DNA of 64,000 bases from Angiostrongylus vasorum (lineage: Eukaryota; Nematoda; Chromadorea; Rhabditida; Metastrongylidae): the NCBI GenBank assembly GCA_018806985.1, contig JADANN010000415.1, forward strand, positions 124,001-188,000, given 5' to 3'. Of this stretch, positions 33,925 through 45,404 are shown piece after piece. Under the pieces are notes generated by a model. It saw only the letters and a program-made list of their open reading frames with translations, had not been told where the DNA came from and searched no databases. Position 1 is the first letter of the stretch; every line of letters starts with the position of its first letter. The position numbers were made by a program, and so were the translations under genes.

Positions 33925-36900
33925 CTAAACACGACAGTTTTTTTGGAACTGCCTTATTAGTGAAAAACCATTTTTTCTATCAATCTATACTATTAGATAG
34001 AATTAGCCAGAAATTATGGCGTTTACAATGCAGTGATTAGCAATGCATACTTCGCCATTGCTTCAATTCCCGCCTAGAGAAAGCTAACGCTCCATTTTTT
34101 TGCGGGTCATCAAATTGCTAGCATGCTTGCCTGGAAGGAAGAAGTCACCAGCATGGCATAGGCTAACGCATGACACGCTTACTAACTTGCATACTTAAAC
34201 AGCCCGCTTTGTTCGAAGTCGTCGTCCTTGATGGCGCTTTAACTGGAGCATGGTGGCGGGTGCGAGTTTCGTACTGATATCTGCAAAACAACTGCAGCTG
34301 CGAGTATAGCTGATTGATTTTGTTACGAACAGCTTTGCCCAACGTGTAGGTGACCGTCTTAGAGGACGTCTAATCCACGTGGAGTCCACTCTATAGTTCT
34401 TTTTTTCATCCATCCCTCGTATGTTCTTCCCATTATATGACCGGCCCATCTGTATTTCGCTAACGATGTTTTTCATCCTGGGTCTAAAACATGAGACAGA
34501 TTTCGAAGACCAGACATGCATATTCCCGCTAGATAATGTATATATTTCAGAAGACATCGTTCGAGCGTTCGGTGAACAGTGCGCAACATTCGTGACCTAG
34601 ATGAACTATGAGGCCACGTCTCTTCTGCGTAACAGGGCGCTGGGTGGGCTGTTGCATGAAAAAGGTGAGAGCAGATTTTCGCGTCTTTTAGTTGTCTTGC
34701 GGCTAGTTTGAGAAACCCAAATGCAGCTCAAGATTTTTTTTTCTGTCTAATTCCTCCTTTATGTCTTCCTCCATCTTCATTTAACGCCCAAGGTATGGGT
34801 ACGTGGTGGTGTCTGTAAACAGAAAATCCTCCAGTTTGCTCTGTCCGATTTCCAAATAGTCCGATCTTCTTTTCCACTTCGCTGAGAGCATTGATCACCG
34901 TCTCTGCTTCGCTGGTACTTCTCCCACTGGTCGTAGGCGAAACAAAGGTTTGGTAAGAATTTTCCATCCAAACGTCTGCATTTCTCATCCCAATAGAATG
35001 ACTTCATTTTCCACCGCAGTGCGGCACTAAACTGCCTTGACGATGTGGTGTCGTGTTGTCGAGCAACTTTTCTTGTTGATATGGCAATATCCATGGAAAA
35101 GCTGTACTTTCACAGTGCAATTCCGATAACAATCAGATAGAGTTCTTATGTAGGACCGGTCTGCTTCTTGTCGACGAGTACTTATAAGATTGTATTCGTT
35201 TCGACACTGCCAGACGCCTATTTTATAGTGGACGAAATTCAAAGCAGTAGAGGCAGATGGTTTTTTTAACCGACAAATTTCAATGACCTTGAACACAACT
35301 TCGATGTGGTTCACGCAACAAAACCTCGGTCGAAATCCTGTTTGCTCAACTGCTTGCTCCTCACCGAATATCCCTCATATGCGCAAGGTGGCTTCGTGTA
35401 GAGCTTGTAGAGTACACTGAACAAACATACCGGACGATGGTTAGGAAAAACTTTTCGAAGAAGAACCATGTCATTGTGTAGATTAAACAAGTATTCGGCT
35501 ACCTCTGAAGTGCATCTCCATGGCCATTTCCCAGGATGACATCAACGCTGAAGGCTGCATCCTTTAACCGCTAGTTAATAGTTAAACTTGCAACAACTAT
35601 GTCGAGCACAGAATGACAATTTCCAGATGAATCTTCCAACCAGACAGAAAACGGAATGAGCACTTGACCTGTACAGGGTGGCTAGCTTGCAACTTTCTAA
35701 AGGAAATAGCCTCTTTATCCTTTGACATCATTTAAACCTATGCTTTGGCGGCTCTCAAGCGATTTCCAATACTGACCCCCAACTTAAGTCGAGATGTTAG
35801 CGCAGATTTCAGTGTTACTTTAAAAAGCATGTAACTAACGAATACGTTATCAGCTAGTTGTTTATATCACTGATCCTTTTCCCATTTCCCGTGGAGGATA
35901 ACTTTTCAACATACCAAGTTCGCATCGAATTCCAAGAAAACCCGGTGCACACAGACATAATGGAGCGAGTTTGGAACCTAAACAAATGCCGTTACCACTA
36001 CAGTCCTTTGTTTCGCAGACAGCACCCTCGAATCCAGGCAGAACTCCTAGAAATTAATCGTTAAAAACTGTTATTGCTGTTAGGGTGATCTCACTAAGTA
36101 AATTTTTTTGGGAAACTTCGTAATAACCAGGGACGTTTCTCTGTAAAAATTATGAACGCAAACGAATTGGATAAGGAAGACAATGAGAGTCATCATTGAA
36201 AACCCTATCAAAACGATAGGAGTCATGATGTTATAAAGATGCATAGAAAAGTGATGAAGGTTCTTTGGTTAGCACTGTTCGATATCGTATAGGGAATGAA
36301 CTGGTGGCTGGAAAGATCGCCACGCTGTTTTTTTAGATTGGCATAAATGCACTTCGAAGTCCATAATTGTGGAGGGATGAGTGATGGATAAAGTGGGAAG
36401 CTCCTAGTTCTCCTTTCCTTGCGCTTTTGTGACATATTTTCATTATTAGATGGAAAAGATACCAGGTATTCTCTCGCAGTTTACACCGGTTGGAGGACAC
36501 CTTGTCCTTGAGAGAATCCAGAACCTCATAGGCTACTATTTTTTATTGCGACATTCTCATTTCTTGGGCAAATGCTGCAAAAAACAAATGAATTCTCTCA
36601 CCAAATCGTGTCTGGCATCGATCACCACTATAGCCAAGATTGCAAATGCAACTAAACTGCGACTTGGTTCCAATGCAAAGACCGGCTGAGTTGCAGTCAG
36701 ACATCTCACATATCGTGCCCGTTACTAAAGCTAATTGACATCTATTTTACTTCACTACTTTCTTCATAAACGGTATACATCTATTCTATTTTTCAAATTT
36801 CAACTTTTCCTTTCTTCTCAAATTTCCTATTATATCAATGTCATTGTGGAAAAAATGTTGGGGATTTTCACGACCAGTCAGCTCTCCAAGTATCTTAAGT

Positions 36901-39900
36901 TAAGTGGTATCTGCTATATACGAAGTAGACGTAGTATCTCTTACCTCGTGTGTACGAAAGACTGGGAATAACTGTCGGCTCTGAAGAATAAGAAGACATC
37001 AATGCATTTGTAGGATAAATTTGCTCTATCAACCTAGTGTTAGCTTATCATTGAAAGAGTACACGTCTCCTAACGCTTCGCATATGTTAATTAGAAGGCG
37101 CCTCTCAAAAACTGTTGGCAAAATAATTGTTGTTGGTTGGAGGTGCACCACAATATACACGTGGTTTTTGATTTGAAGCCGTACCCGGGGTTAATCAAGC
37201 CTTCCGTCCTTCCGGTTCTGGCAAACTGGTACCAGACCTGTCTTGGAGGTAGCAGCACTGATTCGATACATCGGCAGGTCACCGCGAGTCATTACACAAG
37301 CCAAATACGTATTCAATCACTTCTAACGATGCTTGATGACGTTGGCTGCATGACACATCTCTCAGTGATTGGCCAAAACCGAATCCTTCGTCCTTCTCAT
37401 CCTTTGTGATTCTCTGGTGATTTCTACGTGCTTTAATGACCTATTCCATCTTACTTACCTAGAACCCTTCCAATTTTCATGAAGAATTGTCAGAATGTCA
37501 ATATATTTTTAGTCCGGTTGCCATTTTTCTGGTTAAGTTAGTTTTATCTTTGGAGAATCCTGCGATAAATCTATTATTATCACAGTGTTGCCGCCTACAT
37601 TTGTGGACTGAAGAGACGACTGGAAGATTGGCACTCGGTTATTTTCGAAAACTATAGTGATTTCAGCCTAAGACGGTAATCACATATGAACATCAATAGT
37701 CCTTTCCTCCTCCAGTTATTTCGTTGTGGTTAGGGTTCCACAGTGAAGCTTGTTCATTTTTGATACCAAGGAACGCCAATCTACTTGGTGGAACGGTTAA
37801 TAAGCGAATAACCAAGAGGAAATAACACGAATAGTATATATTCTCATTCTGCAGTTGTAATGTCTTCTGTAGTGGGCGGCTAGCAGAGTGTTAGCGATGT
37901 TCGTCATCACGAGCACAGTGCTAGTTCGATCGATTCGGCTTCTGGTCAACCAAGCCTGTCGTCCCTCCAGAGTTAGGAAATTCGTGCCGGACTTGTCTGG
38001 GAAAATTTCACTCTGTGCAATCCAATTGGAACGCTACAGCCCGGCTATCTCAGGCCTCCAGAAAGAATTGTTCGACCAGCATTCTACGACATTCAACATG
38101 AAATGAAAATCCTCAAGTCGCAGCCGAAGCCACACGTAAAGTTGGAAGTTCTTCGTGGACAATGGGTGCGAGGAAACGAATCGAATGTGAGAAGTGCTGA
38201 GATTCGCACAGTAGACACGAAGACAACTCAAATAAAATAAAATAAAATAAATTTCTACTATTAATAAGTTTTCTTCGCATTTTGCTAACACCAAAAATAC
38301 ATCAAAATGTTCAAGAAATTCAGAACAGTGCTGTGTAGCAGCTCTTTCTAGCTCATCGAAAATATTGAGATATAAACAGAAGAAGAAAGAAGTCAAGGAA
38401 ATGAGCGCCGCTTACTGGTTTCACATCGCTCGCCCGAATATCCAAGGTGACAAGCACAAGTGAATTTCTTCTTCGTACCGATGCAGATTCCATTTGAATT
38501 GCAGTCACGAGGATCGCACAGTGTGAATGGAGCTGGAAACATTTCAGCACCAAGGCATGGACAAAATTTCTTGTGCACACCATTGAAAAGTGTAAAGGAA
38601 AGTTATGTGAAGTGATTTTGATCTGAAGTTTCGATTAAGACAAACCCCTAAGACCACAGTATGTCAAGTGTAGTCTGAACGATGTCTAAATAATTCCACT
38701 GTCTTACTAGTTTGTAAGCTACTGAGGTGTGAGTGTGGATGGGTTCGTAGCTCACAGGTAATAAGGCGAGCCCTGGTCGTTGCGAGCGCTGACCTATCGT
38801 ATTAGGCTATACATACTATTGCAACTGCGATTTTATCACTAGATGTTTCCGTAGTTATACTTACTTTTTTAGGGTGAACCCTTGGATAAAACTGTGTTAC
38901 TGAAGTTTCGTCAACTTTTTGTGAAAAGGCTTTGTCTTAGCTCAACGCTTACAGCCACAGTTTGAATCAACTACGAAATCCTTTTAGTATTTTTTTTTCT
39001 TAAAACAGAAATTCACTTTCATAAGCTACCACAAGTTTTAATGAAATTCGCCTTCAAGAAAGAAATATCTCCCAATGAGTGCACCTATGCCTAGGTCTAT
39101 TTCTAAGCTCAAGTTGGTACAATCTCAAGAAAGCCAATTACTGCTGAGAGTTCTCTAAAGATCTAAACCAAGCTAATCCTACTCTTTTTAGGAACGTCTA
39201 AGACAAGTTAAATTTACTCTTTTCACATGTGGAACCAGTGTAACCGATATGGCAAGCACAGATAAATGAGTTCTTCGTGCCAAAGCATAAACCCTTATTG
39301 TTACAGTCACTCGGAGAGCATATGGTGATCGGTGCATTTGGATCGACGTTTGCTGAAAAAGCGTGTAGTCTATAATGTTTTAGCACAAAAATACACAAAT
39401 CCGTAATAAATCCAGCAACTTGACAGCATAAAATAAGATAAAAAAGGATAAAGCTCTCGGCGTTGATCAATCCCTGAAGGATGCGCCAGGCATCCGAGTT
39501 CATTAAGCATCGTTTGGAGGTGATTGAATGCAAATCTGGCCTTTACAACGGCTCACCGTAGCCTACCGATGTATCGAACCAGTGCTGCTATCCTCCCAGA
39601 CAAGTCTGGTACCAATTTACCGGCCCCCAGGGGGGATGGAAACTTGGTGGGTCATACGCGCTGAGATCGATTCCACGTATGTATTGCAGTGCACCCCCGA
39701 CCACTGCGCCACACGCGCCCTCTGACTTGACGCCCTTTCACAGCATAAATAGGGGGAAAAACGAATTTGATGTGAAAGGTCGTGAGCATCAATAATATGT
39801 CAAGCAATGTTCTTCTTGTAAACGAAAGTCATAATGAAAATATACCACCTACTTAGATCGGTGACAGTACTTTCACAGAACATGCCAATCCTACCAAGGT

Positions 39901-41877
39901 TACATAAGCAAAACGGTAACTGTTTGGTGCCAATACAAACGCCTTGATTGTTGCAATCTGCAGCACTGCAGGCTTTCGGCATACTGGGCTGTACTTGCAG
40001 ACCTTAACACAGTTCAGTTACTGCCTATAGCAAGTGAAAGCTTAAATTTAAACTCTGTTTCCTTCCGCAAGATTGTTTTCACATCCAATTTATAAAACAG
40101 GAGTAGCTGAAGCTAAGCACATATTATTTTTTTAAACAACATTAAATTCCTTATGACCTGAAGTCGATGGGTTTGCGGATATCTTCATGGTCAGAAATGC
40201 ACTCTGCCGAAATGTACAATCTTAGCTATATGGAGAACTTGGTAGTGGCGATCAATATCTATATTATACACTTAAGTAGATATCCATGTTACTCAGAAAC
40301 ACGGGCGCTGTACATATATTAGTCTTATGACGTCGTTGATGATGACGGTGAAACCCTAGGGACGTATGGTAAATTGATCTACGACAAAGGTTTTGCTTAC
40401 ATTTGCTCCACAGATGAGATGACCGCTTTACTTTTTATCAACAAATAAACAAGATAAAATTCGATAGATGCTCACCACCGACTTGTTCCTCGCACATCTC
40501 GCCTTGATAACCAATGAAACACAAGCAACTGAAGTCGTCCCTACTTCCTAAACGACCAGTTGAGGATGGAACTTAACTATTGTGGATTTCTCAGTAATTA
40601 AATTTCTTACATAATAATAAGCAGTTGGAGGTCAATGAATTGATATCAAGGAGCAAAAAACAAGGGAAAGCGGAGAAAATAGAACGTTTCTAGATTTCTC
40701 ACCAATGCACAGTCCGTTTCCACTGCAGCCAAGCATTGAGTCACATAATGACAGTAACTCCATATCTGAAACTAATTCCATTCAGTTACGAAGTCCTCTC
40801 TAAATCATTCCAGGGGCCTTCCTTCATATAAAGAAATGCCTGTGATCCCTTAGTTTGAAAACATTCTCAGTTTTTGCTTGATCACGTGATCCTTATATAG
40901 TAATTGTATATAGTATTTGTTATCCATTTTTTTAGCAGTTATTGCTAATACGCGACGATTTTTCCCTCCAAATTGCCTTTCTTAGCCCAATTTATCATCA
41001 GGGTGCATGTAGCGCTGTGGTTAGAGGTGACCTGAAACACACACTGGATCGATCTCTTGTTCGATTTGAGCATCGGCTTACCAAGCCGTTCATCCTTCCA
41101 AACTCACCAGACTGGTGCCAGACTTGTATCAGAGGACAGCGGCACCAAGTTTATGCATCGGTAGGCCATCATTAGTTCTTGTAAAAAATAAAATATGCAT
41201 TCAATGCATTCAATGTCATCTCTAACGATGCCTGATAAATTAAAATGCACGCCACGACTCTGAAAGATTGATCAAAAGATGATCATTTCATCTTTATCAT
41301 TTTTTCCTCACATGTATTGCATGTATTGCATCAGAACCGTCGTCTCTTAAGTTATTACTTGTAGTAGTTTATTTCATCTATAATTCCTCACCGCTAACGA
41401 AATATAGTCTAAAAAGAGAAGACCAAGGGCCCCAGCTAGTGAGGGTGGATAGAAATGAGCCCTCGGAAAGTGCACTATCTGTTTTGTTGCCCAACTGTTG
41501 TTCGGAGTAATGCTTATACCTCAGCGACTTTGTACTTATGTTTCACATAATTCTCTGCCGTCAAAAAGGAATAGACAGGGAATAAAGAGGTAACATAGTC
41601 TAAAAAGTTTTTTTTATCCTTTTTAGATAGCCCAATCGCGGTCATACAACTAATAAATTTTTATTTAACATTATTCACAGACTGAAACGTGTTCCTGACT
41701 ACCAGACTTCTTTATGTCCATAGCAAACGGATCAACTTAAAAGCTAGCGTAATTTAAAAAAGAGTCCATACCCTGTTCACATCTCATGCCGAAGAATCCA
41801 GCGTCACAAACACACATAGGTGCCGCTTTCATTCCAAAACACGTGCCTTGGTTGTTACAGTCATCTCGTCCACAAGA
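33794..41877 (-). CDS. Seven-EGF-repeat protein gene (spliced, 8 exons found; 5' end not found)
   Basis: Exons in transcript order are 41772-41877, 40703-40765, 40476-40547, 39853-39993, 39218-39352, 38416-38532, 36602-36724 and 33794-33924. All junctions after the first acceptor are phase 1, so the frame is continuous. The reading has no internal stop and ends in TAA at 33794-33796. The product is seven consecutive EGF modules, each with six Cys in the spacing C-4/5-C-5-C-8-C-1-C-8-C and a repeated core such as CNNQG.C.GTK....C.CNLGY.G. Only the second module is split between two exons. EGF arrays of this kind are extracellular; no signal peptide or membrane exon was found, so it could be secreted or the ectodomain of a receptor. 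The modules resemble each other closely, suggesting recent tandem exon duplication. Introns carry S1 and S3 SINEs and an RTE copy. I do not recognise an orthologue. Confidence 0.8.
34195..35600 (-). mobile_element. RTE-type retrotransposon, RT and C-terminal region, decayed
   Basis: On the minus strand, in order: NHRPVCLFSVLYKLYTK near 35430, DFDRGFVA and FKVIEICRLKKP near 35300, VRTLSDCYRNCTVKVQLFHG near 35140, then DGKFLPNLCFAYDQWEK (the FADD box lost) and STSEAETVINALSEVEKKIG near 34880. Last is RRPLRRSPTRWAKLF near 34350. It belongs to a second RTE subfamily (LPNLCFADD type) and sits in the last intron of the EGF gene, same strand. Confidence 0.85.
36602..36724 (-). CDS. EGF module 6 exon
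   Basis: Acceptor GCTTTAG, donor G then GTGAGAG. Encodes ICEMSDCNSAGLCIGTKSQF then SCICNLGYSGDRC. Phase 1 both ends. Confidence 0.8.
36975..37065 (+). repeat. Repeat family T, partial copy
   Basis: GGCTCTGAAGAATAAGAAGAC then TATCAACCTAGTGTTAGCTTATC match the 3' half of the copy at 22295. Confidence 0.5.
37130..37400 (+). repeat. SINE family S1
   Basis: Diverged head (GGTTGGAGGTGCACCACAAT), then CAAGCCTTCCGTCCTTCCGG and GATTCGATACATCGGCAGG. In an intron of the EGF gene. Confidence 0.75.
37875..38240 (+). repeat. Family S3, full-length copy
   Basis: Head GGCGGCTAGCAGAGTGTTAG, B-box-like AGTTCGATCGATTCGGC, CCGGCTATCTCAGGCCTCC, tail GAGGAAACGAATCGAATGTG and TTCGCACAGTAGACACGAAG. In an intron of the EGF gene. 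Confidence 0.8.
38416..38532 (-). CDS. EGF module 5 exon
   Basis: Acceptor ATGTTTCCAG, donor ACCA then GTAAGC. Encodes LCDPRDCNSNGICIGTKKKF then TCACHLGYSGERC. Confidence 0.85.
39218..39352 (-). CDS. EGF module 4 exon
   Basis: Acceptor GCTTTTTCAG, donor A then GTAAAT. Encodes ICSPSDCNNKGLCFGTKNSF then ICACHIGYTGSTC. Confidence 0.85.
39440..39722 (-). repeat. SINE family S1
   Basis: Reversed copy from AAAGCTCTCGGCGTTGATCA to CACTGCGCCACACGCGCCC. Intron of the EGF gene. Confidence 0.85.
39853..39993 (-). CDS. EGF module 3 exon
   Basis: Donor A then GTAGGT. Encodes ACSAADCNNQGVCIGTKQLP then FCLCNLGRIGMFC. The acceptor (CTGCAAG before 39993) is weak but is the only one giving phase 1; CAGCCCAG nearby is an alternative. 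Confidence 0.75.
   Translation of the reverse strand, partial: YSPVCRKPAVLQIATIKAFVLAPNSYRFAYVTLVGLACSVKVLSPI
40476..40547 (-). CDS. EGF module 2, second half exon
   Basis: Acceptor TCGTTTAG, donor GGTG then GTGAGC. Encodes SRDDFSCLCFIGYQGEMCEE, supplying Cys 4 to 6. Confidence 0.75.
40703..40765 (-). CDS. EGF module 2, first half exon
   Basis: Acceptor TAGTTTCAG, donor ATTG then GTGAGA. Encodes LSLCDSMLGCSGNGLCI, Cys 1 to 3 of the module completed by the next exon. Only this module is interrupted. Confidence 0.75.
41005..41290 (+). repeat. SINE family S1, diverged
   Basis: Head GGGTGCATGTAGCGCTGTGG, B-box-like GGATCGATCTC, then TATGCATTCAATGCATTCAATG near the tail. Confidence 0.7.
41772..41877 (-). 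CDS. EGF module 1 exon (most 5' found)
   Basis: Acceptor AACGTTTCAG (phase 0), donor CAGG then GTATGG (phase 1). Encodes SCGRDDCNNQGTCFGMKAAP then MCVCDAGFFGMRC. The phase-0 start suggests that a non-EGF exon, for example a leader, precedes it. Confidence 0.8.
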
Positions 41878-41969
41878 CTGAAACGTTTTCCAGTTCGCAT
41901 GATCAACGATGCTAGTAAGTAATTAAGCAATGGTGTAGAGCAGATATTTTTAAAGTGAACGAAGTTAAA

Positions 41970-42250
41970 AAGAAAAGCTCTCGGCGTTGATCAGTCCCCG
42001 AGCAAGCCCCCATGCATTCGACTTCATTAAGCATCGTTCGGAGGTGATTGAATGCATATCTAATCTTTACAAGGACTCGCGGTGATCTCGGTGGCCTACC
42101 GATGTATCGAGCCAGTGCTCCTATCCTCCCAGACAAGTTTGCTATCAATTTGCCGACTCTGGAGTGAAGGCTTGGTGGTCCATGGGCGCGGAGACCGATT
42201 CCAGGTGTGTGTTGTAGGGCGCCTCCGACCACTGGGCCACACGCACCCTT
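41970..42250 (-). repeat. SINE family S1
   Basis: Reversed copy from AAAGCTCTCGGCGTTGATCA to ACTGGGCCACACGCACCC. Includes a 10-bp local duplication (GGTGATCTCGGTGGCC). Confidence 0.85.
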
Positions 42251-42254
42251 CCTA

Positions 42255-43015
42255 TGAAGGGAATTGTCTTGAATATGACAGCACATTTATTTTATTTCTG
42301 TAAAGATGGAATACGGAACAGTTTGAGTAAAAACGACCTTGCTCGACCTGGAGCAACTTTCTTCCTTCCATTTCCCGTCATTACGTCGCATCACAATACC
42401 AAACTACAATGTAGAATAAGAGCTCATTCTTGCGGTTTTCCTTTTTTACGCAAAGAAGAATTCTGACATTCGTATCCAGTAACCTAGCTAATCTGGAGGA
42501 AACTGATCACAAAACAGTAGCGGTTCTTTCTATTAGTAGGAGTCGTTGAATGTTTTGGCACAGATATCTCGAAGAAGGTATTGGGAAAGAAATCGTTTTC
42601 ACACGATTCTTGAAGGTAATTTGAGAAAGGTAGTAATAAATTAGTGCGAATAAGTCGATATTCTATCGGTTTGCCTCAGGTTTTTTTGAAGGTGTGATGT
42701 TAAACGCGTCACTATGTGAGTGAGTAGTTAATCTGGTTTCGAGCAGAATAATGATAGTAGCTATGACTTTGAAACTCGAGCATCGAAGAGTAATTGAAGC
42801 GAGGTTTAATTGTAGGAATAAGCCAGATTAATGGCAATGAATTTTAGAGAAGAATCAGAAACCTTGTGTTGGTTAAAAGAGTGAGGACCATTATCATTTG
42901 ATTCGAGTTGACATGACTACCAACATCGCTAGGCGTAATTGCTGTGCACACAAATCATAACAGTCATGAAGAACGCGACTAGGCGAAACTCGGCCTATTG
43001 ATGTTTTTAAGTCAT
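42255..43015. other. No recognisable gene
   Basis: The 5' exon of the EGF gene might lie here or further right, but no signal peptide exon could be defended. Confidence 0.3.
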
Positions 43016-43019
43016 TTTA

Positions 43020-43172
43020 AAACTCTCTAGATGCGATAAAATTCCTCGAGCGAGAGCCGAAGCTGCACGTAAAATTTGAAATACCTTTGTGAATGATGGG
43101 TGCAAGGAAACGAATCGAATATGGGAAGCGCTAAGATCCGCACAGCAGATGTCAAAGACGGGTCGTATTAGA
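43020..43172 (+). repeat. Family S3, tail fragment
   Basis: CCGAAGCTGCACGTAAAATT, GAAACGAATCGAATATGGGA and ATCCGCACAGCAGATGTCAA. Confidence 0.7.
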
Positions 43173-43174
43173 AA

Positions 43175-43745
43175 AAATTGCTGGGATTCTTGCATTACGA
43201 CAACAATTTGTGCAACCAATCGACCCAGGTATCTTTACCGATCGATTCCTTTGTTGGAGGAACTTGCGACGTCCAGACCATGTTTTAGCCGAGAAGCCAC
43301 GGTATAGTCCACAACATGGAGAAACTGGATATTTATTCAGATCGGATTTCACAGAGTAACTGCTAGCTTTTTTCGTTATATTTCATGATTTCTTAACTTG
43401 CCAAGTAAGAACGTCTTCTACGCTGTTGGCGCTGACTCCTACGAGGTTGCGAAAATTACTTATCTAGGAGTTTCTCGAAACTTTTTGTTATTTATTGTTT
43501 TGGAATTGTAGTAGATCCAAAAATGTTACTTTTATGATCTAAATACATACCACCCCCTTTATGCATATTATTTTGCACGAATGACGTCAACAACAATTCC
43601 CCTGTTCGATCACAGGTACGGTACGCTGTAGATGTTTCTCAATGACAGGACTACATTTAGATCTTAAACGAACACTCTAAATAGAACTATAATCACTATC
43701 TTAACCTTTATAGTCACTGCCTACTGTAATTTTCAATGAATGAAT
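43175..43745. other. No recognisable gene
   Basis: Nothing seen. Confidence 0.3.
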
Positions 43746-43749
43746 GAAA

Positions 43750-43895
43750 TAATGCACAATGAGAGACGGGCGGAACGAATGACCTGCATGGTGTGGTGGC
43801 GAACGCGTTAGCCCCCTGGAAAGGGCAATAGCGCGTTCGTTCCCCACCGCAGACATCTGGGGGTCCAGAGTTTTTGCAAACATCTCAGCATCAAC
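43750..43895 (+). repeat. Foldback family F2, right half
   Basis: CATGGTGTGGTGGCGAACGC, GCGCGTTCGTTCCCCACCGC and TTTTTGCAAACATCTCAGCA. Confidence 0.85.
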
Positions 43896-43899
43896 TTAA

Positions 43900-44590
43900 C
43901 TAATTGACCACCTACCTGTCCAGATACCGCGCTCGGTAAAAAGATGAAGACGAATAAATTCACGAGCATAGCCTCTGTACGACCACGTCCGATACTTCGT
44001 TAAATAGGGATTAAGTGTCACCGTCATCTTGTACAGCTATTCATACGCCGGTCACTATGTTCATTCAATACTGAGTAAATAAAGTGAGAAAAATCTCTGC
44101 GACATTTATCGGGATAATGTTTGGTCAAGTCGACTAACAATCAGTATGTTATCGGATTTTCTTCGCTGTAATCGAAAGAAGTGAGTGGCTAGGACAAAAC
44201 CATGCCAGAGTTTTTTACAGCTCAGTAATTGAAATAAATAAAAAGATGATTTTCCATCCCTATCCGTTTAGATTCGAATTCGAGCTCCATGCTTGGGTAA
44301 TAAATCTTGGTCTGACTAAGGTCTGCTATTATCTTACGTAATTTATTCGGATTCTATTTCAATCACACTCATTCAACTGTTTCTCTCCGGTAGACCTTCT
44401 TAGCAAGCATCCTGTGATGCTTTAAGGAGAACAACCTAAATTAGCTGAATGTCGAAGATTAATCCTAAGACCACCCGCATACTTCCCTCCTCTCCTGAAA
44501 GTTCTAGTGCCGCAGTATAACCGATAGAAGCTCCTAATTGCAAGCTGTGATGTGTAGCTCACGATTTGTCAGCCAGTCGTCTCAAAAGAG
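43900..44590. other. No recognisable gene
   Basis: Nothing seen beyond short frames. Confidence 0.3.
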
Positions 44591-44596
44591 CAGAAA

Positions 44597-44859
44597 TTAG
44601 TCAACATTTCCATTCGATCCTCCAGCAAAAAACATACAACCAAAATTTTGATTCTCTAGACCAGCTAGAAGTGAACTTATTCCAAAATCTTTTAGCAAAT
44701 CTCTTTCGCTCTCACATGGATGGTGACAGCTTGTGGTGATCCACGAGCAGAAATCACTCAAACACGGCCTCCTCGAGACCACAGTGAAGGCTGTGTAAAC
44801 CAGCAATGTATCATCAACTGTTAAGGTTGGCATAAGTATTGGTGAAAAAAATTCAAATT
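44597..44859 (-). CDS. Candidate terminal exon, unrecognised Cys-containing product
   Basis: After a strong acceptor (TTTTTATTCAG before 44859) the minus strand stays open for 86 codons to TAA at 44597-44599. It begins FEFFSPILMPTLTVDDTLLV and includes CLSDFCSWITTSCHHPCESE and a C-terminal FGCMFFAGGSNGNVD. No family is recognised. It lies upstream of the EGF gene on the same strand, and its stop makes it the 3' end of a different gene, if real. Confidence 0.3.
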
Positions 44860-44894
44860 CTGAATAAAAAAAATTTTTTTTGTTTATAGTCCAC

Positions 44895-45190
44895 ATTTTG
44901 TAGCACAGAGGCTCCTGCAATATACATAGGTTCGATCCCAGGCTCCAGGGCTCACCACGCCTTTCACCCCCCTTCCTTCCCCCGACGTCAGCAGATTGGT
45001 GCCAGACCTGTCTGGGAGAACAGCAGCACTGACTCAATACATTGGTAGGCCACCGCAAGAATCTTCTGGTTATATATTTGTCATGGGTTTATTTTAGGAG
45101 CAAAATATGCATCCAGTCTCCTCTGACGATGCTTAATCAAGATGAATGCATGGCGCAACCCTCAGGGATTGGTCAACGCTGAAAGTTTAG
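44895..45190 (+). repeat. SINE family S1 with a roughly 40-bp insert
   Basis: Head TTTTGTAGCACAGAGGCTCC, B-box-like GGTTCGATCCC (an exact tRNA B-box), tail GGGATTGGTCAACGCTGAAAG. About 40 extra bases interrupt it near 45060-45100. Confidence 0.8.
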
Positions 45191-45334
45191 TCCTACTATT
45201 TGTTCTTATAGCTTACATTTTAGTATGCACTGGATAGCAATTTACCTATATTTCACTTTATTTACACCGATGATACTGTAAGCACCTGTGTACAGGCTAC
45301 TGTAAATGACTTTATAGACCAGATGTGGCTTGTT

Positions 45335-45400
45335 CCACTCTTAACGAAGTCGAATGCATGGCGCATCATTCACGAGTGGTTCACTGTCAAAAGCTTTATC
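45335..45400 (+). repeat. SINE family S1, tail fragment
   Basis: AACGAAGTCGAATGCATGGC..AAAGCTTTATCCATTT. Confidence 0.6.
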
Positions 45401-45404
45401 CATT

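Noticed and set aside
33843..34040. 65-codon plus frame
   Set aside because: Antisense shadow of EGF module 7, which has all six Cys on the minus strand.
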